The notes under the pieces were generated by a model. That model was given only the letters and a program-made list of their open reading frames with translations, was not told the origin of the DNA and ran no database searches. From DASVTR01 sp033855775 (GTDB lineage: Bacteria > Acidobacteriota > Blastocatellia > Pyrinomonadales > Pyrinomonadaceae), in assembly GCA_033855775.1 (NCBI GenBank), contig JAWVFT010000030.1:1-23398 (forward strand): DNA of 23,398 bases. The letters run 5' to 3'. Shown piece after piece: positions 16,416 to 23,398 of the stretch; the first letter of the stretch is position 1; every line of letters begins with the position of its first letter. Made by a program: the position numbers and the translations under genes.

Positions 16416-17665
16416 GAGTTCTGGTTCTGGACGGCAACGAAAATCAGGCGGTCGCCTGCGTGCGCTCGCTGGCGCGGGCCGGACACACGGTTGTGGCCGG
16501 CGCGGATGCTTCATGGTCGAAAGCCGGATGGTCGCGCTCTTGCTCAGGCACGTTCACGTATCCAAGCCCGCAGGTTGACGCCGATGCCTTTGTCGAGCGC
16601 GTGGCGGAAGAAGCGGCGCGCGTTCCCGGCACGCTCGTCATGCCTTTGACGGAACGCTCGACGCTGCCGCTCTCGGCCAGCCGCGAGCGCATCATCGCGG
16701 CCAAAGGCCGGATGGTCTTGCCGCCGCACGACGTTCTCCTGCGCGCCTTCGACAAACAACAGACGACGACGCTGGCGCAATCGCTCGGCATCAGCGTGCC
16801 GCAGACAATCTTAGTCAACGATGCCGCAGAGGCGCGAGAGCTTGCGCCGTCGTTGCCCTTTCCCGTCGTGCTCAAGTCGCGCACGTCAGAAGAAGTTTCC
16901 GCGGGCGGGCAAGTGCTCGCGACGGGCGCGCCCGTCTATGCGCGCGACGCAGAGGAATTTTTGGCGGCTTACGAACAGATGAGCGCGCGTTGTTCGTCGC
17001 TGCTCGTGCAGGAGTTTATAGAAGGCGCGGGCGGCGGCTACTTTGCGTTGATGCGCGAGGGCGAGTTGCGCGCGGAGTTTGCGCACCGGCGGATACGCGA
17101 CGTGCGCCCGACGGGCAGCGGCAGTTCCGTGCGCGTGAGCGTCGAGCCTGCGCCTGAGCTTCGCGCCGCGTCGCTTGCCATCCTCGGCGCGCTCAAGTGG
17201 CATGGCGTGGCGATGGTAGAGTTTCGCCTGCGCGCGGACGGCGCTCCGGTCTTCCTGGAAGTCAACGGTCGTTTCTGGAACTCGCTGGCGCTGGCCGTCT
17301 ACGCCGGGGCAGACTTTCCGGCGATGCTGGCGCAGATGGCCGAGCATGGAGATGTTGAGGCCGCGCCCGCTTATCGCGCGGGCGTGCGTTGTCGCTGGCT
17401 GCTCGGCGACTTTCGTCATCTTCTGGAAGTCTGGCGCGGCAAGCCCGCTGGCTATCCCGGCGCGTTCCCCAAACGCTTGGCCACGCTCCTTGCTTTTTGT
17501 TCTCCGGCGCGGCGGACGTTTCACGATAACTTCAATTGGCGCGACCCGCTGCCGGAGCTTGGCGACTGGCTCGACTTCGCAGTGCGCCGTTTGCCCGCGG
17601 GGTTGCGAAAGCGAGCGACGGCGAGAAAGGAGATGCATGTTCAGAGGGGCTATTCACTGCCATAG
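16412..17665 (+). CDS. ATP-grasp ligase
   Basis: 417 residues. The pre-grasp domain begins MRVLVLDGNENQAVACVRSLARAGHTVV, followed by the ATP-binding parts FPVVLKSRT (nucleotide lysine), LLVQEFIEGAGGG, and the magnesium-binding block FLEVNGRFWNSL with Glu and Asn in the expected places. ATP-grasp enzymes join a carboxylate to an amine, or less often another nucleophile, through an acyl phosphate. The tail after residue 340 (FRHLLEVWRGKPAGYP) is specific to a branch found beside polysaccharide genes and is not otherwise known to me. It starts inside the stop of the GT4 and overlaps the next gene by 29 nt. A role in attaching an amino acid or amine to a sugar acid is inferred. Carbamoyl-phosphate-like or peptide ligase activity cannot be excluded. 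Confidence 0.78.
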   Translation: MRVLVLDGNENQAVACVRSLARAGHTVVAGADASWSKAGWSRSCSGTFTYPSPQVDADAFVERVAEEAARVPGTLVMPLTERSTLPLSASRERIIAAKGRMVLPPHDVLLRAFDKQQTTTLAQSLGISVPQTILVNDAAEARELAPSLPFPVVLKSRTSEEVSAGGQVLATGAPVYARDAEEFLAAYEQMSARCSSLLVQEFIEGAGGGYFALMREGELRAEFAHRRIRDVRPTGSGSSVRVSVEPAPELRAASLAILGALKWHGVAMVEFRLRADGAPVFLEVNGRFWNSLALAVYAGADFPAMLAQMAEHGDVEAAPAYRAGVRCRWLLGDFRHLLEVWRGKPAGYPGAFPKRLATLLAFCSPARRTFHDNFNWRDPLPELGDWLDFAVRRLPAGLRKRATARKEMHVQRGYSLP

Positions 17666-18431
17666 CGTTTACTCGGACGGCGAGTTCACGCTCCGCGAGT
17701 TGCGCGAGATGTTCATCGCGGGCGGCTTCGATTTTGTGTGCATGACAGACCACGCGGAGTTCTTTGACGACGAGCAGCTTCGCGCTTACGCGGACGAATG
17801 CGAGGCTCTCTCGAACGAACGCTTTCGTTTTATCGCGGGCCTCGAATACGAGTGCGAGCAGCGGATGCACATCCTCGGCTACGGCGTCACGAAGCTGGCG
17901 CACACGACAGACCCGCAGGAAGTCATACGCCACATCGAGCGCGAAGGCGGCATCTCCGTCATCGCGCATCCGATGGACACGATGTTCCCTTGGATTGAAA
18001 CTTTTGAAACTCTGCCGCGCGGCATAGAGACATGGAACTCGAAGTACGATGGCCGCTACGCCCCGCGCCCCGGCACGTTCGAGTTGCTGCAACGCCTGCG
18101 CGAGCGCAAGCCTGAGATGCTCGCCTTCTACGGCACAGACTTGCATTGGAAGAAACAGTTTCGCGGCTTGTCAAACGTGGTGCGCTCCGCGACGACGAGC
18201 CGCGCGGACCTGCTCGCGGCCTTCGCCAGCGGCGATTACGCGGGCGTCAAAGGCGACCTCGAACTGCCTTCGAGCGGTCAACTGCCAGCGCCTTTGATGC
18301 GACGCTTCGCGGGCGCGCAGGCGCGCTACAGCCACCTGCGGCGCCTCTTCAAGAACACTAAAAAGATGACGGGCCGCCTCGGCAAAAAACTTCCCGCGCC
18401 CATCAAAGCGCAGCTTCGCAGAATCTTTTAA
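17637..18431 (+). CDS. PHP-domain metal-dependent hydrolase
   Basis: 264 residues. All PHP metal ligands are visible: HCH (7-9), Asp14, TDH (37-39), Glu70, His78, His111 and Asp168/His170. The frame is open further upstream, to 17346, but AAAGGAG (17626-17632) stands four bases before the ATG at 17637, and the conserved fold begins at residue 4, so this start is secure. PHP proteins cleave phosphoesters, such as phosphotyrosine in CpsB/YwqE-like capsule phosphatases or sugar phosphates. The sequence does not say which. There is a basic C-terminal tail of about 60 residues and no signal peptide. It overlaps the ATP-grasp gene by 29 nt and the deacetylase by one base (TAATG), so the three are probably made in a fixed ratio. 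Confidence 0.85.
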   Translation: MFRGAIHCHSVYSDGEFTLRELREMFIAGGFDFVCMTDHAEFFDDEQLRAYADECEALSNERFRFIAGLEYECEQRMHILGYGVTKLAHTTDPQEVIRHIEREGGISVIAHPMDTMFPWIETFETLPRGIETWNSKYDGRYAPRPGTFELLQRLRERKPEMLAFYGTDLHWKKQFRGLSNVVRSATTSRADLLAAFASGDYAGVKGDLELPSSGQLPAPLMRRFAGAQARYSHLRRLFKNTKKMTGRLGKKLPAPIKAQLRRIF

Positions 18432-19228
18432 TGATTGAAGCCGTTCACTTGATGTATCACGAATTGGAGTCGCCGGGCCGCAAGTTGTGCCGCGACGAGC
18501 CGGGCTATGTTCGCTACGTCATCACGGCGGAAGAGTTTCGCCGCCAGCTTGTTTATCTACGAGAGAACGACTTTCAATGCCTGAGCGTCGCGGACGCTTT
18601 CAGCGAGAAGGCTGGCGAGAAGGATGACAAGCAGGAGCAGCGGCGAGCGCGCATCGTCGTCACTTTCGACGACGGCTGCGAGACGGACTTGCTCACAGCC
18701 GCGCCGCTCTTGAAAGAGTTCGACGCCAACGCCACCTTCTACATCGTCGCGGGTTTTCTGGGCAGCCACGGCTATTTGAGCGCGCCCCAACTCCGCGAGC
18801 TAAGCGAGCAGGGCTTCGACATCGGCTCTCATTCGATGACGCACGCTTATTTGCCAGACCTCGCGCCCGAAGAGTTGCGCGCTGAAATTCAAGGGTCGAA
18901 AGCCCGCCTCGAAGAGATTACGGGGCGCGAGGTCAGGCATTTTTCCTGCCCCGGCGGGCGTTGGAACCAGAGCGTTGTACGGGAAGCTCAAAGGGCTGGC
19001 TATGCAACGGTCGCCACCAGCCGACCGGGCAAAAACAGTTCGGCCAACGATTGCTTCGCGCTCGCGCGGATGGCCGTCCTGCGCGGCGCGTCTCTGGCTG
19101 ACTTCGACCGCATCTGTCGCGGGCGCGGGTTGCTGCGCAAACGAGCGCAGGTCGCGGCCCTGAGCGCGGCCAAGAAGCTGCTCGGCAACGGCATGTATGA
19201 AAAGCTGCGCGCGGCTGTGCTTGATTGA
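18431..19228 (+). CDS. Polysaccharide deacetylase (NodB family)
   Basis: 265 residues. Motif 1 is TFDDG (78-82) with Asp80 as probable base and Asp81 as metal ligand. Motif 2 is SHSMTH (133-138) giving His134 and His138. Motif 3 is CPGGRWN (173-179). This is the CE4 deacetylase set and appears complete. The N-terminus MIEAVHLMYHE lacks a signal peptide, so it should work in the cytoplasm on a nucleotide- or lipid-linked N-acetyl sugar before export. That localisation is an inference from the missing signal. It starts within the stop of the PHP gene (TAATG). The 108-nt space after it holds a palindrome and a mini-ORF leading into the dehydrogenase gene. Confidence 0.88.
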   Translation: MIEAVHLMYHELESPGRKLCRDEPGYVRYVITAEEFRRQLVYLRENDFQCLSVADAFSEKAGEKDDKQEQRRARIVVTFDDGCETDLLTAAPLLKEFDANATFYIVAGFLGSHGYLSAPQLRELSEQGFDIGSHSMTHAYLPDLAPEELRAEIQGSKARLEEITGREVRHFSCPGGRWNQSVVREAQRAGYATVATSRPGKNSSANDCFALARMAVLRGASLADFDRICRGRGLLRKRAQVAALSAAKKLLGNGMYEKLRAAVLD

Positions 19229-19298
19229 AGGGTTATCCAGGTTGGCTTGAGTTGTCTAAACACCGACTCGCCGCGGCGAATGAGTGATGAGGAGCAAG

Positions 19299-19340
19299 AT
19301 GAAAAGCGAGCGGGCGTTAGTTGAAAGCGAGGGGAAATGA
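19299..19340 (+). CDS. Putative 13-residue leader peptide ahead of algD
   Basis: GAGGAG at 19289-19294 sits five bases before ATG 19299. The frame encodes MKSERALVESEGK and stops at TGA 19338-19340, which overlaps the dehydrogenase start ATG 19337-19339 as ATGA. Such an arrangement would couple translation of the large gene to the small one. The peptide shows no run of codons typical of attenuation. It may be fortuitous, since the dehydrogenase has its own GAGGGG site. Confidence 0.25.
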   Translation: MKSERALVESEGK

Positions 19341-20650
19341 GACTGAGCATCTTTGGTCTGGGTTATGTCGGCTGCGTCTCGGCGGCGTGCTTCGCGAAAG
19401 AAGGCCACGAGGTCACGGGCGTTGATGTCAGCCCTACGAAGGTTGAGATTATCAACGAAGGGCGCAGCCCGATTGTCGAGAGCGGCGTCGGCGAGTTAAT
19501 CGGCGAGATGACGAAGGCGGGCCGCCTGCGCGCGACGACGGATGCCGCCGAGGCGATTAAAAATTCGGAAGTCTCGCTGGTCTGCGTCGGGACGCCGAGC
19601 AATTCCAACGGCAGTCTTGACCTGACCTACGTCAAGCGCGTTTGCCAGGAGATAGGCGCGGCCCTCGAAAAAAAGAGCGAGCGGCACACCGTCGTCATTC
19701 GCAGCACGATGCTGCCCGGAACAATCGAGAGCGTCGTGATTCCGACTCTCGAAGTCTACTCCGGCAAGAAGGTCGGGCGCGAGCTTGGCGTCTGCATCAA
19801 TCCTGAGTTCCTGCGCGAAGGCACGTCGCTCAAAGATTTCTACGCGCCGCCGTTTACGCTGATTGGCGCGGACGATGAAGAGATAGCGATGATTGTGCGT
19901 CGTCTCTATTCGGGCATTGACGCGCCGCTCTTCGTCACTGCCATCAAGGCCGCGGAGATGGTGAAGTATTCCTGCAACTGCTTTCACGCTTTGAAGGTCA
20001 GCTTCGCCAACGAAATCGGCAACATCTGCAAGGGCCTCGGCATTGACAGCCATGAAGTGATGAACGTCTTCTGTCAGGACGGCAAGCTCAATTTGTCGCC
20101 TTACTACCTGAAGCCCGGCTTCGCTTTCGGCGGCTCATGCCTGCCAAAAGATTTGAGGGCGATAACTTATAAAGCGCAGGAGTTGGACGTGGAGACTCCT
20201 GTGCTGCGAGCCATCTTGCAGAGCAATCGCTTGCAGGTCGAGCGCGCCGTCGAGATGGTCTTGCAAACGGGAAGCAAGCGCATCGGCGTGCTCGGCTTCA
20301 GCTTCAAAGCCGGGACGGACGACCTGCGCGAATCGCCGATGGTCACGCTCATCGAGACGCTGCTCGGCAAAGGAATGCAGCTTGCCATCTATGACCGCGA
20401 CGTTTCGCTGGCGCGTCTCTTCGGCGCCAACAAGCAGTATATCGAACGCGAGATTCCGCATATCTCGCAGTTGATGCGCGCCAGCATCGAAGAGGTGTTG
20501 GAGCATGCGGAAGTCTTAATCGTCGGCAACAAAGCGGAGGAGTTCCGCGACATCGAGACGAAACTCCGCGACGGCCAGACGTTGATTGACCTGGTGCGAC
20601 TCTTCGATGAGCGCACGACCGGCGGCGCGTATCAAGGCATCTGCTGGTGA
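19337..20650 (+). CDS. algD: GDP-mannose 6-dehydrogenase (AlgD-like)
   Basis: 437 residues, close to the length of Pseudomonas AlgD (436). It oxidises GDP-mannose twice with NAD to GDP-mannuronate. The nucleotide site FGLGYVG (6-12) is at the N-terminus. The catalytic Cys in FGGSCLPKD falls at residue 268, as in P. aeruginosa AlgD. Other AlgD-like phrases are VCVGTPSNSNGSLDLTYV, KSERHTVVIRSTMLPGT, NPEFLREGT, CQDGKLNLSPYYLKPGFAFGG, FSFKAGTDDLRESP and the C-terminal GICW. These favour GDP-mannose over UDP-glucose dehydrogenase. The gene lies among polysaccharide genes without the other alginate genes in view, so the product is likely mannuronate for a different polymer. A GAGGGG site precedes the start. 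Confidence 0.9.
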   Translation: MRLSIFGLGYVGCVSAACFAKEGHEVTGVDVSPTKVEIINEGRSPIVESGVGELIGEMTKAGRLRATTDAAEAIKNSEVSLVCVGTPSNSNGSLDLTYVKRVCQEIGAALEKKSERHTVVIRSTMLPGTIESVVIPTLEVYSGKKVGRELGVCINPEFLREGTSLKDFYAPPFTLIGADDEEIAMIVRRLYSGIDAPLFVTAIKAAEMVKYSCNCFHALKVSFANEIGNICKGLGIDSHEVMNVFCQDGKLNLSPYYLKPGFAFGGSCLPKDLRAITYKAQELDVETPVLRAILQSNRLQVERAVEMVLQTGSKRIGVLGFSFKAGTDDLRESPMVTLIETLLGKGMQLAIYDRDVSLARLFGANKQYIEREIPHISQLMRASIEEVLEHAEVLIVGNKAEEFRDIETKLRDGQTLIDLVRLFDERTTGGAYQGICW

Positions 20651-20674
20651 AAGTTTAGAGCGAAAGGACAAACG

Positions 20675-21424
20675 ATGAACGCGGAACTTCGCGGGAAAGA
20701 AAAGCTCTCGATAGCTCCGCCTTCATCGCTCGGCGTTCGTCGTCCATCGCTCAGCGCGCGTCGTCTCTCGCCGTGGTCGCGCTCGCGCGCATGTCTGAAG
20801 ATGACGCGAGCGCGCCGCCTGCTCTTCATCGCCGCGCTCGTTCTGGCGGCCTGGTCTGCGCTCGCATGGGTCGCGGCGGAAGAGTTGATTGTCAGCGTGG
20901 AATTGCCGAAACGCGCCGACGCGATTGTCGTCCTCAGCGGCTCGAAGGCTTACGTCGAGCGAGCGCGCCGCGCCGCGCAGCTTTTCCATGAAGGACGCGC
21001 CGCGAAAATCATCCTGACGAACGACAATCAACAGAGCGGCTGGTCTGTCGAGCAACAAGCGAACCCGTTTTTCATAGAGCGCGCGGCGGCGGAACTGAAC
21101 AGCGCAGGCGTTCCGGCGGACGCGATTGAGATGCTGCCGCAAGCCGTGACGAGCACGCATGAGGAAGCGAGCCTGCTGCGCGAGTATGCGTCGGCGCATG
21201 GCCTGCGCTCGATTCTCATCGTCACTTCCGCGTATCACTCGCGTCGCGCGTTGTGGACGTGGCTTACGGTCTTTGAAGAGTCGAGCGTGCAACTCGGATT
21301 GGACGCCGTGGCTCCCGGCGACCAAACGCCGCGCCCCGCCGTCTGGTGGCTCCAACCGCGCGGCTGGCCGATGGTCGCGGGCGAATATTTCAAGCTCATC
21401 TATTATCGTTTCCACTATCGTTGA
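20675..21424 (+). CDS. DUF218 (YdcF/ElyC-like) membrane protein
   Basis: 249 residues. A basic cytoplasmic stretch of about 45 residues leads to one membrane helix (48-67, LLFIAALVLAAWSALAWVA), then a periplasmic DUF218 domain: ADAIVVLSGS (81-90), KIILTNDN (111-118), TSTHEEA (159-165) and ILIVTSAYHSRRA (180-192). Relatives such as ElyC and SanA affect envelope or lipid-carrier metabolism, but the reaction is not established. The start ATG has AAAGGA (20663-20668) upstream at normal spacing; a second Met at residue 43 could give a shorter form. It follows the dehydrogenase by 24 nt. It is often seen with polysaccharide export genes; here a role in carrier recycling is only a guess. Confidence 0.8.
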   Translation: MNAELRGKEKLSIAPPSSLGVRRPSLSARRLSPWSRSRACLKMTRARRLLFIAALVLAAWSALAWVAAEELIVSVELPKRADAIVVLSGSKAYVERARRAAQLFHEGRAAKIILTNDNQQSGWSVEQQANPFFIERAAAELNSAGVPADAIEMLPQAVTSTHEEASLLREYASAHGLRSILIVTSAYHSRRALWTWLTVFEESSVQLGLDAVAPGDQTPRPAVWWLQPRGWPMVAGEYFKLIYYRFHYR

Positions 21425-21486
21425 GCCGTCTCGATGCAGAGGCCGTTTATGATGAAAGGCCGTTCATGCTTGTTACAGTCGCGCGC

Positions 21487-21515
21487 TTGATTGCTGTCGC
21501 GCTCTTAAGTTTAAT
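21487..21515 (+). promoter_or_regulatory. Candidate sigma-70 promoter for the methyltransferase gene
   Basis: TTGATT (21487-21492) and TTTAAT (21510-21515) are separated by exactly 17 bases, and the start codon at 21551 follows 35 bases later. The stretch is AT-richer than its surroundings. It is the best -35/-10 pair I found in the window, with two and one mismatches to consensus. The methyltransferase may therefore have a promoter inside the operon. Confidence 0.35.
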
Positions 21516-21550
21516 TCGTCGCTCCGTTCAGAGTTGAAAGGTTCAGGAAC

Positions 21551-22408
21551 ATGAGTTTGCATGCAGGGGAAGTTGCCCGTGGAGAGCGTTTCAAGTTTGG
21601 CGAGAACTGGTCAAGGTTTCTCTCGCTCCTCAACGACGCGCGCATCAAAGAGGCCGAAGATTCGCTCAAGCAAATGTTGGAGACGGAGAGCCTCGCGGGG
21701 AAAAGTTTTCTGGACATCGGCAGCGGCAGCGGCCTCTTCAGCCTCGCGGCAAAACGTTTGGGCGCGCGTGTCCACTCGTTTGATTACGACCCGCAATCCG
21801 TGGCCTGCGGCGTCGAACTCAAGCGGCGCTACTTCCCGGATGACCCGGACTGGACGATTGAAGAAGGCTCCGCGCTCGACCCTGATTACTTGAAATCGCT
21901 CGGAGCCTTCGATGTCGTTTACTCATGGGGCGTGCTGCATCACACGGGACAGATGTGGCACGCGCTCGACAACGCGCAACTGCCGGTCGCCGCGGGCGGC
22001 AAGCTCTTCATCGCCATCTACAACGACACGGGCAGCCAGAGCGCGCGTTGGAAGTGGATTAAGCGAACCTATAACGAACTGCCGCGCTTTCTCCGCACGC
22101 CCTTCGCGCTTGCGACCATCGCGCCCGACGAAGCGAAGTCCGCGCTCCGCTCGTTGGTCACTTTGAAGCCGGGACAGTACGTGCGCTCCTGGACGAAGTA
22201 CGACCGGAACAACAGAGGCATGAGCCACTGGCGCGACATCATTGATTGGGTCGGCGGCTATCCTTACGAAGTGGCGCGGCCCGAAGAGATTTTCGATTTT
22301 TATAAAGACAGAGGATTCACGCTCTTGAAACTGAAAAGCGGCAGAGGCTTGGGCTGCAACGAATTTGTCTTCGTCAAAAATGGACAGGCAAAGCAGTCGA
22401 ATAGATAA
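21551..22408 (+). CDS. Class I SAM-dependent methyltransferase
   Basis: 285 residues. Motif I FLDIGSGSG (53-61) and the acidic end of beta-2 (HSFDYD, 75-80) form the S-adenosylmethionine site. FDVVYSWGVLHHTG (120-133) is the motif IV region, and GGKLFIAIYN follows. The second half (RTYNELPRFLRTPF, VGGYPYEVARPEEIFDFYKDRGF) matches a branch of O- or N-methyltransferases found in polysaccharide loci that act on sugars or terminal groups; the substrate is unknown. The protein is soluble. A ribosome site AGGAAC precedes the ATG, and a promoter-like pair lies upstream. The position after the polymer genes suggests a capping or side-group role, which is inferred. Confidence 0.85.
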   Translation: MSLHAGEVARGERFKFGENWSRFLSLLNDARIKEAEDSLKQMLETESLAGKSFLDIGSGSGLFSLAAKRLGARVHSFDYDPQSVACGVELKRRYFPDDPDWTIEEGSALDPDYLKSLGAFDVVYSWGVLHHTGQMWHALDNAQLPVAAGGKLFIAIYNDTGSQSARWKWIKRTYNELPRFLRTPFALATIAPDEAKSALRSLVTLKPGQYVRSWTKYDRNNRGMSHWRDIIDWVGGYPYEVARPEEIFDFYKDRGFTLLKLKSGRGLGCNEFVFVKNGQAKQSNR

Positions 22409-22460
22409 GCAGAGCAGAGACGAGCGCGGCTTTCATCATCGCCGTCGCGCTTGAGCCTGA

Positions 22461-22523
22461 GTCGCGTCTTGCGCTAAGAGCGCGACGCAAGAAGAGCGCA
22501 AGAGCGTTGACGCAAGAAGAGCG
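22461..22523 (+). repeat. Direct and inverted repeats in intergenic spacer
   Basis: A 15-nt exact direct repeat GACGCAAGAAGAGCG occurs at 22484-22498 and 22509-22523 (period 25). It overlaps competing inverted repeats: GTCGCG (22461-22466) / CGCGAC (22481-22486) and CTTGCG (22468-22473) / CGCAAG (22486-22491). This is the only dense repeat patch among the late genes. It may be a terminator after the methyltransferase, a leader of the next gene, or local replication slippage. No T-run follows, so termination is unproven. Confidence 0.4.
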
Positions 22524-22539
22524 TTAGAGCGTAAAGAGC

Positions 22540-23398
22540 ATGAGAGAATTAAAACGGCTCATCAAAGTTTCCCGCCTCGCTCTCGTCGGCCTGTTGATAG
22601 TCATCTGCCTGATGCTCATCTTCGCGCAGAGCCGCCAGCCCGCCTCGCAACAACAACGCAGCCGCCGCGTGACAACGGCGAACGCCAAAACAATCACGCT
22701 CAAAGCGGGCAGCAATCTTCAATCGGCCATCAACGCAGCGCAACCCGGCGACACCATCCTGCTCGAAGCCGGAGCCACTTTCCGCGGCCCCTTCACGCTC
22801 CCCAACAAAGGCGCAGCTACCGAGTGGATTACTATCCGCACTTCGACTCCCGATGCGTCGCTGCCCGCCGCAGGCGAACGCATCTCTCCGGCTGACGCTC
22901 CATTACTGCCGAAGCTATTAGCTCCCGGCGGGGCATCGGCGATTCAAACCGCGCCCGCCGCCCATCACTACCGCCTCGTCGGTCTTGAGTTTAAGTCGCC
23001 CGAAAATTCCGGCCTCGTTTATGATTTGGTGAAACTGGGCGACGGCTCTTCCGCGCAGAACACGCTCGATAAAGTCCCGCATCACCTGACGCTCGACCGT
23101 TGCCTTGTGACTGCCTCCGCCAGCCAACAGATGAAGCGCGGCGTCGCCTTGAACAGCGCGGAGACGACCGTGACGGGCTGCTATATCTCAGGCTTCAAAA
23201 TGGAAGGTCAGGACTCTCAAGCCATCGGCGGCTGGAACGGCCCCGGCCCCTTCCACATCCTCAACAACTATCTCGAAGCCGCCGGCGAAAATCTCATGTT
23301 CGGCGGCGCCACTCCAAGCATTCCCGGCCTCGTCCCCGCCGACATCGAAGTCCGTCGTAACTACCTCTTCAAACCGCTCTCGTGGCGGCAGGGCGAGA
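22540..23398 (+). CDS. Secreted right-handed beta-helix-like protein, 3'-truncated by window
   Basis: The frame is open from ATG 22540 to the window end (286 codons). The N-terminus MRELKRLIKVSRLALVGLLIVICLM is basic then hydrophobic, a signal peptide or anchor, followed by a Gln/Arg-rich linker. From residue about 52 the sequence TLKAGSNLQSAINAAQPGDTILLEAG is the classic first coil of pectate-lyase-superfamily beta-helices, and later rungs are seen in CLVTASASQQMKRGVALN, CYISGFKMEGQ and HILNNYLEAAGENLMFGG. Proteins of this fold include alginate lyases and C5-epimerases, so action on the locus polymer is a reasonable inference. No catalytic residues can be assigned because the C-terminal part is missing. 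It is preceded by a repeat-rich spacer and may be the next operon member. Confidence 0.75.
   Translation, partial: MRELKRLIKVSRLALVGLLIVICLMLIFAQSRQPASQQQRSRRVTTANAKTITLKAGSNLQSAINAAQPGDTILLEAGATFRGPFTLPNKGAATEWITIRTSTPDASLPAAGERISPADAPLLPKLLAPGGASAIQTAPAAHHYRLVGLEFKSPENSGLVYDLVKLGDGSSAQNTLDKVPHHLTLDRCLVTASASQQMKRGVALNSAETTVTGCYISGFKMEGQDSQAIGGWNGPGPFHILNNYLEAAGENLMFGGATPSIPGLVPADIEVRRNYLFKPLSWRQGE

Noticed and set aside
17346..17636. Upstream extension of the PHP frame
   Set aside because: It overlaps the ATP-grasp gene, and a clear AAAGGAG precedes the ATG at 17637 where the conserved fold begins.
1..23398. CRISPR array, transposase, phage or toxin-antitoxin genes
   Set aside because: I looked on both strands for regularly spaced repeats and for such protein motifs and found none; the only repeats are short and local.

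Overview
The window is a GC-rich bacterial chromosome segment. Nearly all of it reads rightwards and is devoted to making and exporting a surface polysaccharide. I cannot name the species. The high GC, the sparse Shine-Dalgarno sites and the mixture of EPS gene types (two AsnB-like amidotransferases, several GT4 enzymes, an ATP-grasp/PHP/NodB set) would fit a soil-type Acidobacteriota such as Blastocatellia, but that is a guess from gene style, not a marker-based call.

Left edge (1-2002): the 3' part of a long-chain acyl-CoA synthetase faces a small zinc-finger (anti-sigma-like) gene on the minus strand. A perfect 15-bp inverted repeat between them probably stops both transcripts. Next comes about 740 bp without a convincing gene (2003-2744). 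It holds several hairpins, a thrice-repeated 7-mer and one tiny ORF with a strong ribosome site. It separates the zinc-finger gene from a divergent 385-residue protein with a sigma region 4-like helix-turn-helix at its C-terminus. These two are a plausible regulator pair for what follows.

Polysaccharide locus (4138-22408): in order, an O-antigen ligase/polymerase (Wzy/WaaL type), a membrane GT2, a Wzx-type flippase, asparagine-synthetase-like amidotransferase 1, two GT4 glycosyltransferases, amidotransferase 2, a third GT4, an ATP-grasp ligase, a PHP-domain hydrolase, a NodB-type deacetylase, an AlgD-like GDP-mannose 6-dehydrogenase, a DUF218 membrane protein and a SAM methyltransferase. Many junctions are very short or overlap (ATGA, TAATG, and a 29-nt overlap), so most of it is likely one operon. 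The final gene, cut by the window end, encodes a secreted protein that looks like a right-handed beta-helix (lyase/epimerase-like).

Working model (inference): AlgD supplies GDP-mannuronate. The GT2 and GT4 enzymes build a lipid-linked repeat. The amidotransferases and the ATP-grasp enzyme may amidate or aminoacylate uronic acid carboxyls. The deacetylase and methyltransferase trim or cap. Wzx flips the unit and Wzy polymerises it. The usual initiating phosphoglycosyltransferase and the Wza/Wzc export parts are not in the window and may lie just outside. No rRNA, tRNA, CRISPR array, transposase or phage gene is visible.
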